A DNA stretch of 64,000 bases, taken from the IMG/VR virus record IMGVR_UViG_3300009506_000022, positions 1 through 64,000 of that record; one strand, given 5' to 3'. The notes under the pieces were generated by a model. It did no database searches and was not told the origin of the DNA. It saw only the letters and a program-made list of their open reading frames with translations. How positions within the stretch are numbered: position 1 is the first letter of the stretch; each line of letters opens with the position of its first letter. Positions 23,596 to 30,776 of the stretch are shown piece by piece. A program made the position numbers and the translations under genes. The stretch is from a virus.

Positions 23596-23999
23596 CCGTT
23601 ATTGTTGAGGTTAGAGAAGGAAATATAGAACTTGAATCGTTATTGATTGATGAGCAAAACGGTTTAGATGAATACGAATGGTTTCAGGAGATGTATCAAG
23701 GAGGTCCTGAACTCATGTTGTTTGATACATTGAAACCAAAAGATGGTAGATACGAGATAGTTGGCGAACTCGTGAGTGAGAATATTCAAACCGACCAAGG
23801 CGATGAATATGACGAGTATTTCCATGTTATCAGCACAAAGAAGCTGATGAATCTGAGATTGAATGCAACGATACTTGGTTATCGAGTTACACTATTCTGG
23901 GCTTGGTATGATATGTGGTTCGGCGCCTATTATGATCGGAAATCGAAATCGCTTTATTTGGGAATGTTCCCAACCTTGATGTTGAGAATAAGAAAATAG
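23568..23999 (+). CDS. Hypothetical protein, 143 residues
   Basis: Not recognised. ATG 23568 with AAGGAGTTGAT upstream, overlapping the methyltransferase end by 28 bases. Acidic, alpha/beta, with an aromatic C-terminal part (LFWAWYDMWFGAYYDR). Coupled to the methyltransferase, so possibly an accessory protein. Confidence 0.6.
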   Translation: MSDSVSKAITVIVEVREGNIELESLLIDEQNGLDEYEWFQEMYQGGPELMLFDTLKPKDGRYEIVGELVSENIQTDQGDEYDEYFHVISTKKLMNLRLNATILGYRVTLFWAWYDMWFGAYYDRKSKSLYLGMFPTLMLRIRK

Positions 24000-24053
24000 A
24001 GATTGTGGTGGTCAACAACACAAATATTGGGTATTGTGTGGGTAGGTTGGCCA

Positions 24054-24596
24054 ATGAAGTTAGCATTTGATAACGAGGCGATAAAAACTCGCATTGTAGC
24101 TTTAGCGCGATGTATTGATGCTGATTATCTCAGTGTGGGTAAGCTTCACATGATAGGGATTCTGCCTGATGGATATCAGTTGGTGAGCGATGTATCCAAG
24201 GCGCTGAAAACCCATCATACTGTGGATTTCGTATTGGAACAAAGGGAACCCGTATTCCCGTTGACCTCCCGCAAATACATCCGTAACGGCTTGCATCGGC
24301 AAACAAACAAAAAAGATGTATTGGTGGTAACAACGCTGCTGAGAGATGAAAGAGTGATATATGACACGTACACATCGATACTGTGTGAGGAGAATCCGAG
24401 AACAATACGATTACTCGCGCTTCTTTACTACGTGAGCGAGATTGGGTTGAATCCAAAACCAAACTATATCGGCTTTCCAATCAAGGGACATCCCAAGTTC
24501 CAGGGATACGGATTACCGCCACAACCTTACCTGAGAGATATCTATGAACATGTTCTCAACGGTAAACGAAAATCAAATCCAAATCATCGTTTATAG
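24054..24596 (+). CDS. Hypoxanthine phosphoribosyltransferase-like protein
   Basis: Layout of HPRT-type enzymes: RIVALARCIDADYLSVGKLHMIGILPDGY with VSDVSKALKTHHTVDFV (hood and first strand), VLVVTTLLRDERVIYDT where the PRPP loop (usually VxDIxDTGxT) should be, and a C-terminal IGFPIKGHPKFQGYGL region like the purine-contacting GF..P..FVVGYG. The acidic pair and TG of the PRPP loop are missing, so it may be inactive, bind another ligand, or be regulatory. ATG 24054 is the first good start. Confidence 0.55.
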   Translation: MKLAFDNEAIKTRIVALARCIDADYLSVGKLHMIGILPDGYQLVSDVSKALKTHHTVDFVLEQREPVFPLTSRKYIRNGLHRQTNKKDVLVVTTLLRDERVIYDTYTSILCEENPRTIRLLALLYYVSEIGLNPKPNYIGFPIKGHPKFQGYGLPPQPYLRDIYEHVLNGKRKSNPNHRL

Positions 24597-24824
24597 AGAA
24601 CGAAAACAAAATCGGAAACAAACCAAAAAACTAGCAACAAAACCACCCGCAATCAAAAAGAATAGTAGAGGAACCAGAGAGACGCAAACAATAAGGAAGA
24701 ACAACACAATACACAAAACAACAGAGAAAGCAATAGAGAAGAAAGCAATAACTCCCATAGAGAAAGAAACAATCACATCACCAGCTTCTCTATCACATTC
24801 ATAAAAACAAAAATAATGAATCAT
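24591..24824 (-). CDS. Possible leftward two-helix membrane protein, 77 residues
   Basis: The only candidate gene on the minus strand. It encodes about 20 polar residues, then two adjoining hydrophobic helices (GVIAFFSIAFSVVLCIVLFF and LVPLLFFLIAGGFVASFLV) with a basic end. On the plus strand this stretch has C well above G, the reverse of all neighbouring rightward genes, as expected if coding is leftward. No convincing ribosome site is seen before the first ATG; M23 (SMGVIAFF) could be the true start. Confidence 0.35.
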   Translation of the reverse strand: MIHYFCFYECDREAGDVIVSFSMGVIAFFSIAFSVVLCIVLFFLIVCVSLVPLLFFLIAGGFVASFLVCFRFCFRSL

Positions 24825-25304
24825 CCTATGATATGAACTAAATCTATTCTATTTCCTAAATACAAACTCCAAAGAAATAAACACTTGGAAGCGAAAACAA
24901 TAAATACTCTCGGTTCTCGTTTTGTCCGACGAAGTCCCCTCAAAGAACCGATTTACAGTTTCTACTACTATCTCATCTACTAGCAACTTTACTCATCTAC
25001 TATCGGTTGCGCCATATCGAAGGGAAACTAATCGGTCGATATCGCATCGATATGTCCCCTGAAGCGTAGATTTCACGCGGTTTTGTCAACCAGTTCGCGG
25101 TGAAAGTGTCAACGAGGGAACGCACCTTGACAATCGATGAATATTGCTGACTATGTATGACACCACCCCCACTGGTAAGAAAAGTAGATGTAAAAAACGA
25201 AAAAAAAATCTAGTGTCAGACACGCGCGCTGCACAGAACTGCCTAAAATATATTGGAACCAGCTGAAAACCCTTGACAACTCATGAGTACTACTGAACAC
25301 TAAA
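24825..25304. promoter_or_regulatory. Repeat-rich non-coding region, candidate control or origin region
   Basis: About 480 bases without a supported gene. It contains two 11-base direct repeats CTCATCTACTA (24972-24982 and 24992-25002, 20 bases apart); TCGATAT twice 11 bases apart (25036, 25047) plus its inverse ATATCGA (25014-25020); and GTGTCA/TGACAC at 25106, 25158 and the palindrome GTGTCAGACAC (25213-25223), with another copy just beyond at 25315. TTGACA at 25127-25132 has only a weak -10 (ACTATG, 17 bases on). This fits operators or origin iterons between two transcription units. Confidence 0.5.
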
Positions 25305-25310
25305 GTGATA

Positions 25311-25574
25311 ATGAGTGTCACGAATCGATATAGAGGGAAGGGAGGTTGCGATGTAGGGTTTGATTTTTTACATAGCGAAAAAGTTGAAAGTGGTTTTGTA
25401 GTGAATGACGATTCCCATCATGGGGCTTCTCCCCATTTTGGGAATCCCGTAAAGATTGAAAGCTGGTTGAGAGATATTGCGATAGCGCAAGTCGCAATAG
25501 CGCCAAGTGTGTCGCGCAACACCTTGAAGCGAAGTACTCTCGCCAGCTTTGAGTTTTTAGTGAGGGAGAAATGA
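25311..25574 (+). CDS. Doubtful small gene, 87 residues, over a structured leader
   Basis: An open frame of MSVTNRYRGKGG type ends in the same ATGA overlap style as the real genes around it, with GAGGGAGAA before the next start. Against it: no ribosome site before ATG 25311, a strong hairpin inside (25410-25446), and a near-perfect Shine-Dalgarno (AAGGGAGGT at about 25338-25346) that leads in another frame to ATG-TAG at 25351. It may instead be a non-coding leader for the downstream operon. Confidence 0.35.
   Translation: MSVTNRYRGKGGCDVGFDFLHSEKVESGFVVNDDSHHGASPHFGNPVKIESWLRDIAIAQVAIAPSVSRNTLKRSTLASFEFLVREK
25410..25446 (+). promoter_or_regulatory. Strong 14-bp hairpin
   Basis: Outer 8-bp stem GATTCCCA/TGGGAATC, a 2x2 internal loop, then 6-bp stem ATGGGG/CCCCAT around the loop CTTCT. 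A second small inverted repeat TTGCGA/TCGCAA follows (25477-25482 with 25492-25497). No T-run, so an RNA structural or processing element is likelier than a terminator. Confidence 0.5.
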
Positions 25575-25858
25575 AACGATTTCTTAGTGCCTATGACCTC
25601 GAGAGATTGGCGTTACCGCCAGAGAGATGGCATGTGATTCCGCGATGTGTCGAGACCGCGTTGGGCCAAACATTGGAGGAAGCTTCAAGTGAGGTACCGC
25701 TATGTGTTGGTCACCTTGAGTTGACGGGATGGTTCATTGTGATGAGCGGGCAAGGACCATTTATTTTTTGGATGGAGAAGGAAGAAGGTGGAACCTATGG
25801 TTATGCCACGGATGGACGGCGTGATCGTTGGTACCCTGAGGAGAACGCATCAAAATGA
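25571..25858 (+). CDS. Hypothetical protein sharing a domain with the 30777 gene
   Basis: Residues about 30-75 (LEEASSEVPLCVGHLELTGWFIV, then PFIFWMEKEE) align by eye with the C-terminal domain of the protein at 30777-31409 (RSDLCVGRMSDVGWFIV, PTIVWIEDKES), so the two are partial paralogues. Function unknown. It starts in an ATGA overlap and ends in another. Confidence 0.65.
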   Translation: MKRFLSAYDLERLALPPERWHVIPRCVETALGQTLEEASSEVPLCVGHLELTGWFIVMSGQGPFIFWMEKEEGGTYGYATDGRRDRWYPEENASK

Positions 25859-26187
25859 AAAATCCCTATGAGCTAAATCCAAATGGCGATTTCACGATAA
25901 TACAAAGAATAAAGAACGAGACGTGGGAAGAAGGATATCGTGCTGGTTTGAATTGGCATCCGAACTGTTCAGAGACTCCAGTACCAGAAGTGTCTCAAGA
26001 CACGATGTTATTGGTCTCGTGGAATGATGCTCGTGGGTGGGAGTTCGAGGGGTATGCCTACGATATGGCCGATGGGTTATATCGGGTTATAGGGACTTGT
26101 GGAACAGTAATAAACACAGGTGGCCTGTTACGAAAAGCAGAGATAATAGCATGGTTGGAAGTGCCGATTCCAAAGGAGAACGCATGA
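25855..26187 (+). CDS. DUF551-like hypothetical protein, 110 residues
   Basis: Beta-rich, with the layout of phage DUF551-type proteins: DTMLLVSWNDARGWEFEGYAYD, then a C-terminal AEIIAWLEVPIPKE, similar to the W..lP.P ending of that family. The N-terminal third looks like a separate helical piece (NETWEEGYRAGLNW). The assignment is tentative. Confidence 0.6.
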   Translation: MKNPYELNPNGDFTIIQRIKNETWEEGYRAGLNWHPNCSETPVPEVSQDTMLLVSWNDARGWEFEGYAYDMADGLYRVIGTCGTVINTGGLLRKAEIIAWLEVPIPKENA

Positions 26188-26366
26188 GCATAAGCAATAT
26201 ACTTCTGATTCCGCGATTGTTTGCTTCCTCTCTTGAGAAAGAGAGGATTGATAGAGAGCGATCGAAACCCGCGAATCCCAGAAAGAAGGTAACAAAGCGA
26301 GCGAGTAAATTGAAGAAGAAATCCCGCAAGATGCGCGAAAAATCCCGCAAGAAGAACAGAAAATAA
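26184..26366 (+). CDS. Small highly basic protein, 60 residues
   Basis: Starts in an ATGA overlap. The second half is almost only K, R and S (KKVTKRASKLKKKSRKMREK), typical of a nucleic-acid-binding tail; the first 25 residues are mixed (SISNILLIPRLFASSLEKER). The stop overlaps the next ATG. Confidence 0.5.
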   Translation: MSISNILLIPRLFASSLEKERIDRERSKPANPRKKVTKRASKLKKKSRKMREKSRKKNRK

Positions 26367-26749
26367 TGTGTGATCGATATAAGCAAAGGATTTATGGCCA
26401 ACTCAAGGCTTTGTTTACGCATGCTCAAAATGGTGAGCGTGTCGTTTTCTTCTGCGAGAACGCTTCGTCGCGGAAACATGCGATGTCTATGTTGTTGGAT
26501 ATCCTCAGAGTTCGAGGGATATTCTATAACAATGAGAATCAAAAACGTGATGGTGGGGTCTTCCTTCCTGGCGGTTGTGTGAGATTGATGACTTGCGATG
26601 CTCGTAGATTCCATCTGGATGTTGGCGAAAAACTGGCGACACATCGATTCCATCGATACGATGTCGAACCCAATATTCAAGAGGTTTTCGAAGCCGATCT
26701 TTTGGAGAGAGCGCGCTGCTTCGATGCCAAACTTGGTAAGGTGAAGTGA
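26366..26749 (+). CDS. Hypothetical protein, tandem paralogue A
   Basis: Unknown function. Clearly related to the next gene: GERVVFFCENASSRKHAMSM and LLDILRVRGI here against GKRVGFFCHSVLMQHESIKL and LLDILRLRGM there, and VRLMTCDARRF against IRIMVCDPYRY. The strand/helix order (VVFFC, then GCVRLMTCD) resembles a nucleotide-binding Rossmann-like half without a P-loop. Confidence 0.65.
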   Translation: MCDRYKQRIYGQLKALFTHAQNGERVVFFCENASSRKHAMSMLLDILRVRGIFYNNENQKRDGGVFLPGGCVRLMTCDARRFHLDVGEKLATHRFHRYDVEPNIQEVFEADLLERARCFDAKLGKVK

Positions 26750-27150
26750 TGTGTCGGCGTACTGGTAGAACCTATTCTCAAATCGAGGAACTCGTTGTTT
26801 TCGCATTGAGTGGAAAGCGTGTAGGGTTCTTTTGTCATTCTGTATTGATGCAACACGAATCGATAAAGCTATTGCTGGATATCCTTCGTCTTAGGGGAAT
26901 GTGTCATGGTCGTGGCATGCGAGTTCGCGAAGATGGTGTCATTTTTCCAAACGGGTTCATTCGAATCATGGTTTGTGATCCCTATAGATATCTTGAGGAT
27001 ATCAGAGATAAACTGAGAGGGAGACAATACGATAAATATAGTGTTGATCATCATGTTTACGAGCTATTTGATGCCCATGTTTTGGAGAAAATCAACAAAC
27101 TGGAAGCCAAGAACGCAGTGTTGAAGAGAGAAATCAAAGGGAAACTATGA
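26749..27150 (+). CDS. Hypothetical protein, tandem paralogue B
   Basis: Second copy of the tandem pair. The same core blocks (VGFFCHS, LLDILRLRG, FIRIMVCDPYRY) are followed by a longer helical C-terminus (VYELFDAHVLEKINKLEAKN) that may be a short coiled coil. ATG 26749 overlaps the stop of copy A; AAGGTGAAG is the ribosome site. The pair probably arose by duplication. Confidence 0.65.
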   Translation: MCRRTGRTYSQIEELVVFALSGKRVGFFCHSVLMQHESIKLLLDILRLRGMCHGRGMRVREDGVIFPNGFIRIMVCDPYRYLEDIRDKLRGRQYDKYSVDHHVYELFDAHVLEKINKLEAKNAVLKREIKGKL

Positions 27151-27479
27151 GGTTCAAAAACGAAATAGTGGCATTGCTCAAGGGATATGGGGAATCGTAT
27201 CGAAACTACAAGCATGAGAAGGGAACCCCTAATGAAGTGGTGGCGGCGCGCGCCGCTATGGAAGCCAGGATTGAAACTCTGTTGTGGGTGCTGGGTTGTG
27301 AGATCGAACATCTAGATTTATTGGAACAAACCAGGGTTGATGGTGTTATCTTGAATTGTGGCGCGCCATTGAAGCATGTGAAAGGAATAGATTCTAACAA
27401 ACTTGATGATACTGGGTACCTCGAGGAAATGAACGCAAGAACTTTAGATTTGGAATCGGGACATTGGGTGCCACGTTAA
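27147..27479 (+). CDS. Hypothetical protein, 110 residues
   Basis: Not recognised. N-terminal helices (FKNEIVALLKGYGESYRNYKHE, EVVAARAAMEARIETLLWVLG) with a mixed C-terminus. Starts in an ATGA overlap with the tandem paralogue. Confidence 0.55.
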   Translation: MRFKNEIVALLKGYGESYRNYKHEKGTPNEVVAARAAMEARIETLLWVLGCEIEHLDLLEQTRVDGVILNCGAPLKHVKGIDSNKLDDTGYLEEMNARTLDLESGHWVPR

Positions 27480-27494
27480 ACATGTGAAATATAG

Positions 27495-28235
27495 ATGAAT
27501 AAAAAACTATATATCGCTTATGATGAGCGTGCTGAAATCATGTCTACAGATGATTGTACTGTGCTTGAAAGTTTTGATTCATTTATCAATGCATATAAAG
27601 GGATGGAACAATATCCAAGAGGTGTATTGTTTTCTTACGATATTGTAGGGAAACAACTAGTGAATGAAACGAAGGTTGAGATGAAAGAGAAAGAATACAA
27701 GATTTCTGATTGTGTGAGTTTTCGCCGCTCAAAAGATACATATGGCTGTTTCTCGAATATGGCTGGCGGATTTCCTCTGGTGGTGAATGGAACCCGAATC
27801 AGAACTAGCGAGGCGCTATATCAGAGTTGTCGATATCCCCACATACCAGAGTTGCAGCGCGAAATAATAGCTGAGCACAATCCTATTAAGGCAAAAAGAA
27901 TAACGCGCCATGGCGATAACCTGAGAAAAACAAGGCCTGATTGGTTCGATGTCAATCTTGACATCATGTTTTGGTGCTTGGAAGTAAAGCTGATTCAAAA
28001 CCCAAGTTTCGAGGCGATGTTGTTGAGCACATCAAAACCAATCGTTGAGCATTCAAAGAAGGATCCCTACTGGGGTGCGTATCGAGTTGGCGATCTCTAT
28101 GTTGGGCATAACAAGCTTGGATTACTGCTGATGGACCTTCGCAAGAAAGCGAAAAGTGGAATATTGGCGGTCGATCCGTTACCGATTACAGCTTTCTTTT
28201 TGTTTGGTGAGAAGATCGAAAGGGTTACGAGATGA
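27495..28235 (+). CDS. NADAR (YbiA-like) domain protein with extra N-terminal domain
   Basis: The NADAR fold spans about residues 75-235: VSFRRSKDTYGCFSNMAGGFP, then RIRTSEALYQSCRYPHIPE and PIKAKRITR, and later DPYWGAYRVGDL. Known NADAR proteins remove ADP-ribose from guanine in DNA or handle ADP-ribose adducts, and are partners or antidotes of DarT-type toxins. Residues 1-70 are a separate small domain (KKLYIAYDERAEI, GMEQYPRGVLFSYDI) of unknown role. It could reverse host ADP-ribosylation defences or act in NAD turnover; its start lies 15 bases after the preceding gene. Confidence 0.8.
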   Translation: MNKKLYIAYDERAEIMSTDDCTVLESFDSFINAYKGMEQYPRGVLFSYDIVGKQLVNETKVEMKEKEYKISDCVSFRRSKDTYGCFSNMAGGFPLVVNGTRIRTSEALYQSCRYPHIPELQREIIAEHNPIKAKRITRHGDNLRKTRPDWFDVNLDIMFWCLEVKLIQNPSFEAMLLSTSKPIVEHSKKDPYWGAYRVGDLYVGHNKLGLLLMDLRKKAKSGILAVDPLPITAFFLFGEKIERVTR

Positions 28236-28864
28236 ATCTTGATGAACACTGGAATCGTTATGTCAGCAGGCTATCTCAAGAAGGGGGATTCAAACAACGC
28301 CTTGTTGCGATGGAAGCTTTTTATTTTGGTGTCATGGCGTGTTTGGAAATCATAGCAGAAATCGATCCACTAAACGCTGGGGTGGTAAAGGTTGCTTCTG
28401 AACTGGAAGCGTTTCTCAGGAGAATGAACGGTGGAAAAAAGCAAGTAATAGATTTCATAAATAACTATTTTATTCTTGAAGCAGCAGATGGGAAGTCTTA
28501 TTGGGTTCCTAAATCGATGCTTGGTGATGGCGAGCCGAATTGCGAAACGATGGAAGTCGATTTTGCAATAGGCGATTTTCTTCCTGGTGCTGATATCGTT
28601 CCTCGTGAAGCTGTTCGTTGGTTTTCTTGCGAGATGGAAAAGAAGTTGTTGGCCAACGATCACAAAGGGAAGGAAGGTTGGCTCTCTCGCAATTGTAACT
28701 ACAATACTCTGAAGATAAAGTTGGAGGAAGAATATCTCGAGGTGAGGAAACTTCTACATCTCCATTATAACAAATGGGAATCGCGTAATCTCATCGGTGA
28801 ATGTGCCGATATCGCCAACATCGCGATGATGATCGCAGACAGATTTAGAAAGAGAAGTCAATGA
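28232..28864 (+). CDS. MazG-like NTP pyrophosphohydrolase fusion
   Basis: The C-terminal half (about residues 125-205) is MazG-like all-alpha: FSCEMEKKLLANDHKGKE, then LKIKLEEEYLEVRKLL (the EEx2E metal motif in form EEEYLE) and GECADIANIAMMIADRF (ExxD). This type hydrolyses non-canonical or alarmone NTPs. The N-terminal 120 residues are a different, unassigned domain (a helical part, then a beta part with YWVPKSMLG), so this is a two-domain fusion. Confidence 0.7.
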   Translation: MNLDEHWNRYVSRLSQEGGFKQRLVAMEAFYFGVMACLEIIAEIDPLNAGVVKVASELEAFLRRMNGGKKQVIDFINNYFILEAADGKSYWVPKSMLGDGEPNCETMEVDFAIGDFLPGADIVPREAVRWFSCEMEKKLLANDHKGKEGWLSRNCNYNTLKIKLEEEYLEVRKLLHLHYNKWESRNLIGECADIANIAMMIADRFRKRSQ

Positions 28865-29373
28865 AACCTTGGTTCCCATCTAAAGAGGAACGCGAAGCGA
28901 TTTCGCAAGCCATCGAATCAGCGCGAAAGATCCAAACCTTTTTATGGGGAGAAGCTCGTGGCGAAATGGGTTTAGTGGGATGGATTGCTTCGTTGCGCAA
29001 GAGGATAGATAAACTAGAACAAATAAATCGCGATAATCCTCATGCTGCGGTAGAGATCAGAAAGAGGCTTCTTCAAAACGCGGCTTTATCCATTGCGTTG
29101 ATTGGCATCATCGATAGAGATGGCGTTCCATGGGATGTGAAGCCGAATAAAGAAAAGATTTCTGAAAGATACAAAAAAGAATCTTGTGATCAGAGCGAAG
29201 AACCTGTTGATGGAAACATATACTGCGTTCAATGTGGAAAACGGCTTGAGATAGGCGATTGGAGTTGGTGTTATGAGTGCGGCGCTCCAATTTGCAAGGA
29301 ACACACTCATAGCACGCTAGGAGATGATGGCGAGTGGAAAGATTCTTGTATTGATTGCCTTCATTACGGGTGA
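28861..29373 (+). CDS. Helical protein with C-terminal zinc ribbon, 170 residues
   Basis: The first 85 residues match a helical phage segment (FLWGEARGEMGLVGWIASLRKRIDKLE, then RKRLLQNAALSIALIGIIDR) also found beside MazG-type genes. The C-terminus has YCVQCGKRLE, WCYECGAPICKEH and SCIDCLH, enough cysteines and histidines for two zinc sites, RING/FYVE-like in spacing. Function unknown. It follows the MazG-like gene in an ATGA overlap. Confidence 0.65.
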   Translation: MKPWFPSKEEREAISQAIESARKIQTFLWGEARGEMGLVGWIASLRKRIDKLEQINRDNPHAAVEIRKRLLQNAALSIALIGIIDRDGVPWDVKPNKEKISERYKKESCDQSEEPVDGNIYCVQCGKRLEIGDWSWCYECGAPICKEHTHSTLGDDGEWKDSCIDCLHYG

Positions 29374-29384
29374 TGGAGAACCTG

Positions 29385-29642
29385 ATGATAGATTATAGCA
29401 AAGATGAATTTGAGGAAACAATAACTGAGTTTACTCATGAGATTCGGATTCGGTTTCCAAATCGAACAAACGAAAAGCCACTACACGAGCTATATCGTGG
29501 GAGTTCTGCTTTTATTCGCAAAACGGCATTTATATTGGCTTATGCCGCTGGGATTGTGGAACAAAACGGTTGTTTTGGGATTCATAACACGCTTTTAGCG
29601 CTTATAAAGAAGATTGAATCAAAAGTAAAGGGACAGAACTGA
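29385..29642 (+). CDS. Hypothetical protein, 85 residues
   Basis: Not recognised. ATG 29385 is chosen for GGAGAA six bases upstream; ATG 29373 would add four residues. All-alpha acidic N-terminus (YSKDEFEETITEFTHEIRI), then a hydrophobic helix AFILAYAAGI. Confidence 0.55.
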   Translation: MIDYSKDEFEETITEFTHEIRIRFPNRTNEKPLHELYRGSSAFIRKTAFILAYAAGIVEQNGCFGIHNTLLALIKKIESKVKGQN

Positions 29643-29998
29643 TGCTATCTGGAGACGAAAAAAAGAGGTTGAGGTTCTGTTTGAACTCTTGTGATACTTA
29701 CGAGAAGCTAAGAGAACTTTGTTATCACATCGTTTCTATGCTTGAGGAGAGTATGCAAGAACACGGTGGATGTACCAACTACGAAGTTTTGGTTTTGTTA
29801 GATTGTGGGTGGCGCGCTTTCTACCAAGGTACTCGTGGTGAATGTATCGCGTACATGGAAGCGATCAAGCTGTTTGGTAAGTGTCAACAAGAAGTTCGTA
29901 TTGGGGTAGGCGACTGTTTCTGTTATCCAGAGGAATATTTTTTGGAACCGATTCCAGGAAGAGGTGAGCATGAAAGATCTAAGCGACAAACAGCGTAG
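29642..29998 (+). CDS. Hypothetical protein, 118 residues
   Basis: Not recognised. Helical with scattered cysteines (LRFCLNSCDTYEKLRELCYH, GDCFCYPEEYF), perhaps a metal site. Starts on the last base of the previous gene. Confidence 0.55.
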   Translation: MLSGDEKKRLRFCLNSCDTYEKLRELCYHIVSMLEESMQEHGGCTNYEVLVLLDCGWRAFYQGTRGECIAYMEAIKLFGKCQQEVRIGVGDCFCYPEEYFLEPIPGRGEHERSKRQTA

Positions 29999-30158
29999 GA
30001 TGTGTGAACGCTGTTGCTTTCTGTCTCCAGAATGCTTTCCAAGAGGTAAGTTGATCGATTGTATGGGAGACAAACACCGAAGCAGTTTTATTAGAGGTAA
30101 TGGATTCGCGCCGCTGCCAAAGAGGGAACGATTCAAAGAAATGAACGAGGATATATAA
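29970..30158 (+). CDS. Small cysteine-containing protein, 62 residues
   Basis: ATG 29970 with GGAAGAGGTG upstream, overlapping the previous gene by 29 bases. Contains RRMCERCCFLSPECFPRG and a later C, like a small zinc finger. Function unknown. Confidence 0.55.
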   Translation: MKDLSDKQRRMCERCCFLSPECFPRGKLIDCMGDKHRSSFIRGNGFAPLPKRERFKEMNEDI

Positions 30159-30161
30159 AAC

Positions 30162-30764
30162 ATGAGCGCGTGGTGGGAGAAATACAAAGTTGATGTTCCA
30201 GAGGGTAAATCTGGAGATTGGGCGATAAGTCGTTTTGAGATCACAAAAAAACAGGAAGAGATGTATGTGCTTCGTTCGCTATTTCATCGAGTGAATCGAG
30301 CTGTTGATGCTGGAATCTATACTAAGCTTACGTTCAACAACGCGATAATAATGTCTGACACAAAGCCAGAGATCAAAGACCATATTGATTTTATAAATAA
30401 GGCGAAAGGTAACGTTCTCATTCATGGTCTTGGATTGGGAATGGTTGCACGAGCTTGTTTGATAAAACTTGAAGTTCTTAGTGTTACGATAGTTGAAATA
30501 GAAGAAGATGTGATAAAGCTTGTATCTCCTTGGTTACATGAGAACGCGCAAAACAGCGGCGTTCGTTTAGAGATCATTAATGGTGACGCCTATACATATA
30601 AGATCCCACAAAAAATAAGATGGGATGTCGTATGGCATGATATCTGGCCAGATATTTGTGGTGATAACTATGACGGTATGAAGAGACTACACCGAAGATT
30701 TGGAAAGAAATGCGATTTCCAAGACTCGTGGTGTAGAAACCTCGTAAAGAAACTGCGAGATTGA
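30162..30764 (+). CDS. Class I SAM-dependent methyltransferase or spermidine-synthase-like protein
   Basis: Rossmann methyltransferase core: motif I GNVLIHGLGLGMVARA, acidic end of strand 2 in VTIVEIEEDVIKL, DAYTY after strand 3, and WDVVWHDIWPDI at strand 4, the pattern of the phage family often annotated as spermidine-synthase-like. The WHDIWPD segment sits where spermidine synthases have their catalytic Asp region. Substrate unproven. With the AdoMet decarboxylase-like gene at 10877 it could form a two-step polyamine route, though the genes are 19 kb apart. Confidence 0.7.
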   Translation: MSAWWEKYKVDVPEGKSGDWAISRFEITKKQEEMYVLRSLFHRVNRAVDAGIYTKLTFNNAIIMSDTKPEIKDHIDFINKAKGNVLIHGLGLGMVARACLIKLEVLSVTIVEIEEDVIKLVSPWLHENAQNSGVRLEIINGDAYTYKIPQKIRWDVVWHDIWPDICGDNYDGMKRLHRRFGKKCDFQDSWCRNLVKKLRD

Positions 30765-30776
30765 AAAGGAGTTGTT

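Noticed and set aside
25273-25312. TTGACA at 25273 as a promoter
   Set aside because: No acceptable -10 lies 16-18 bases downstream; GATAAT is 28 bases away.
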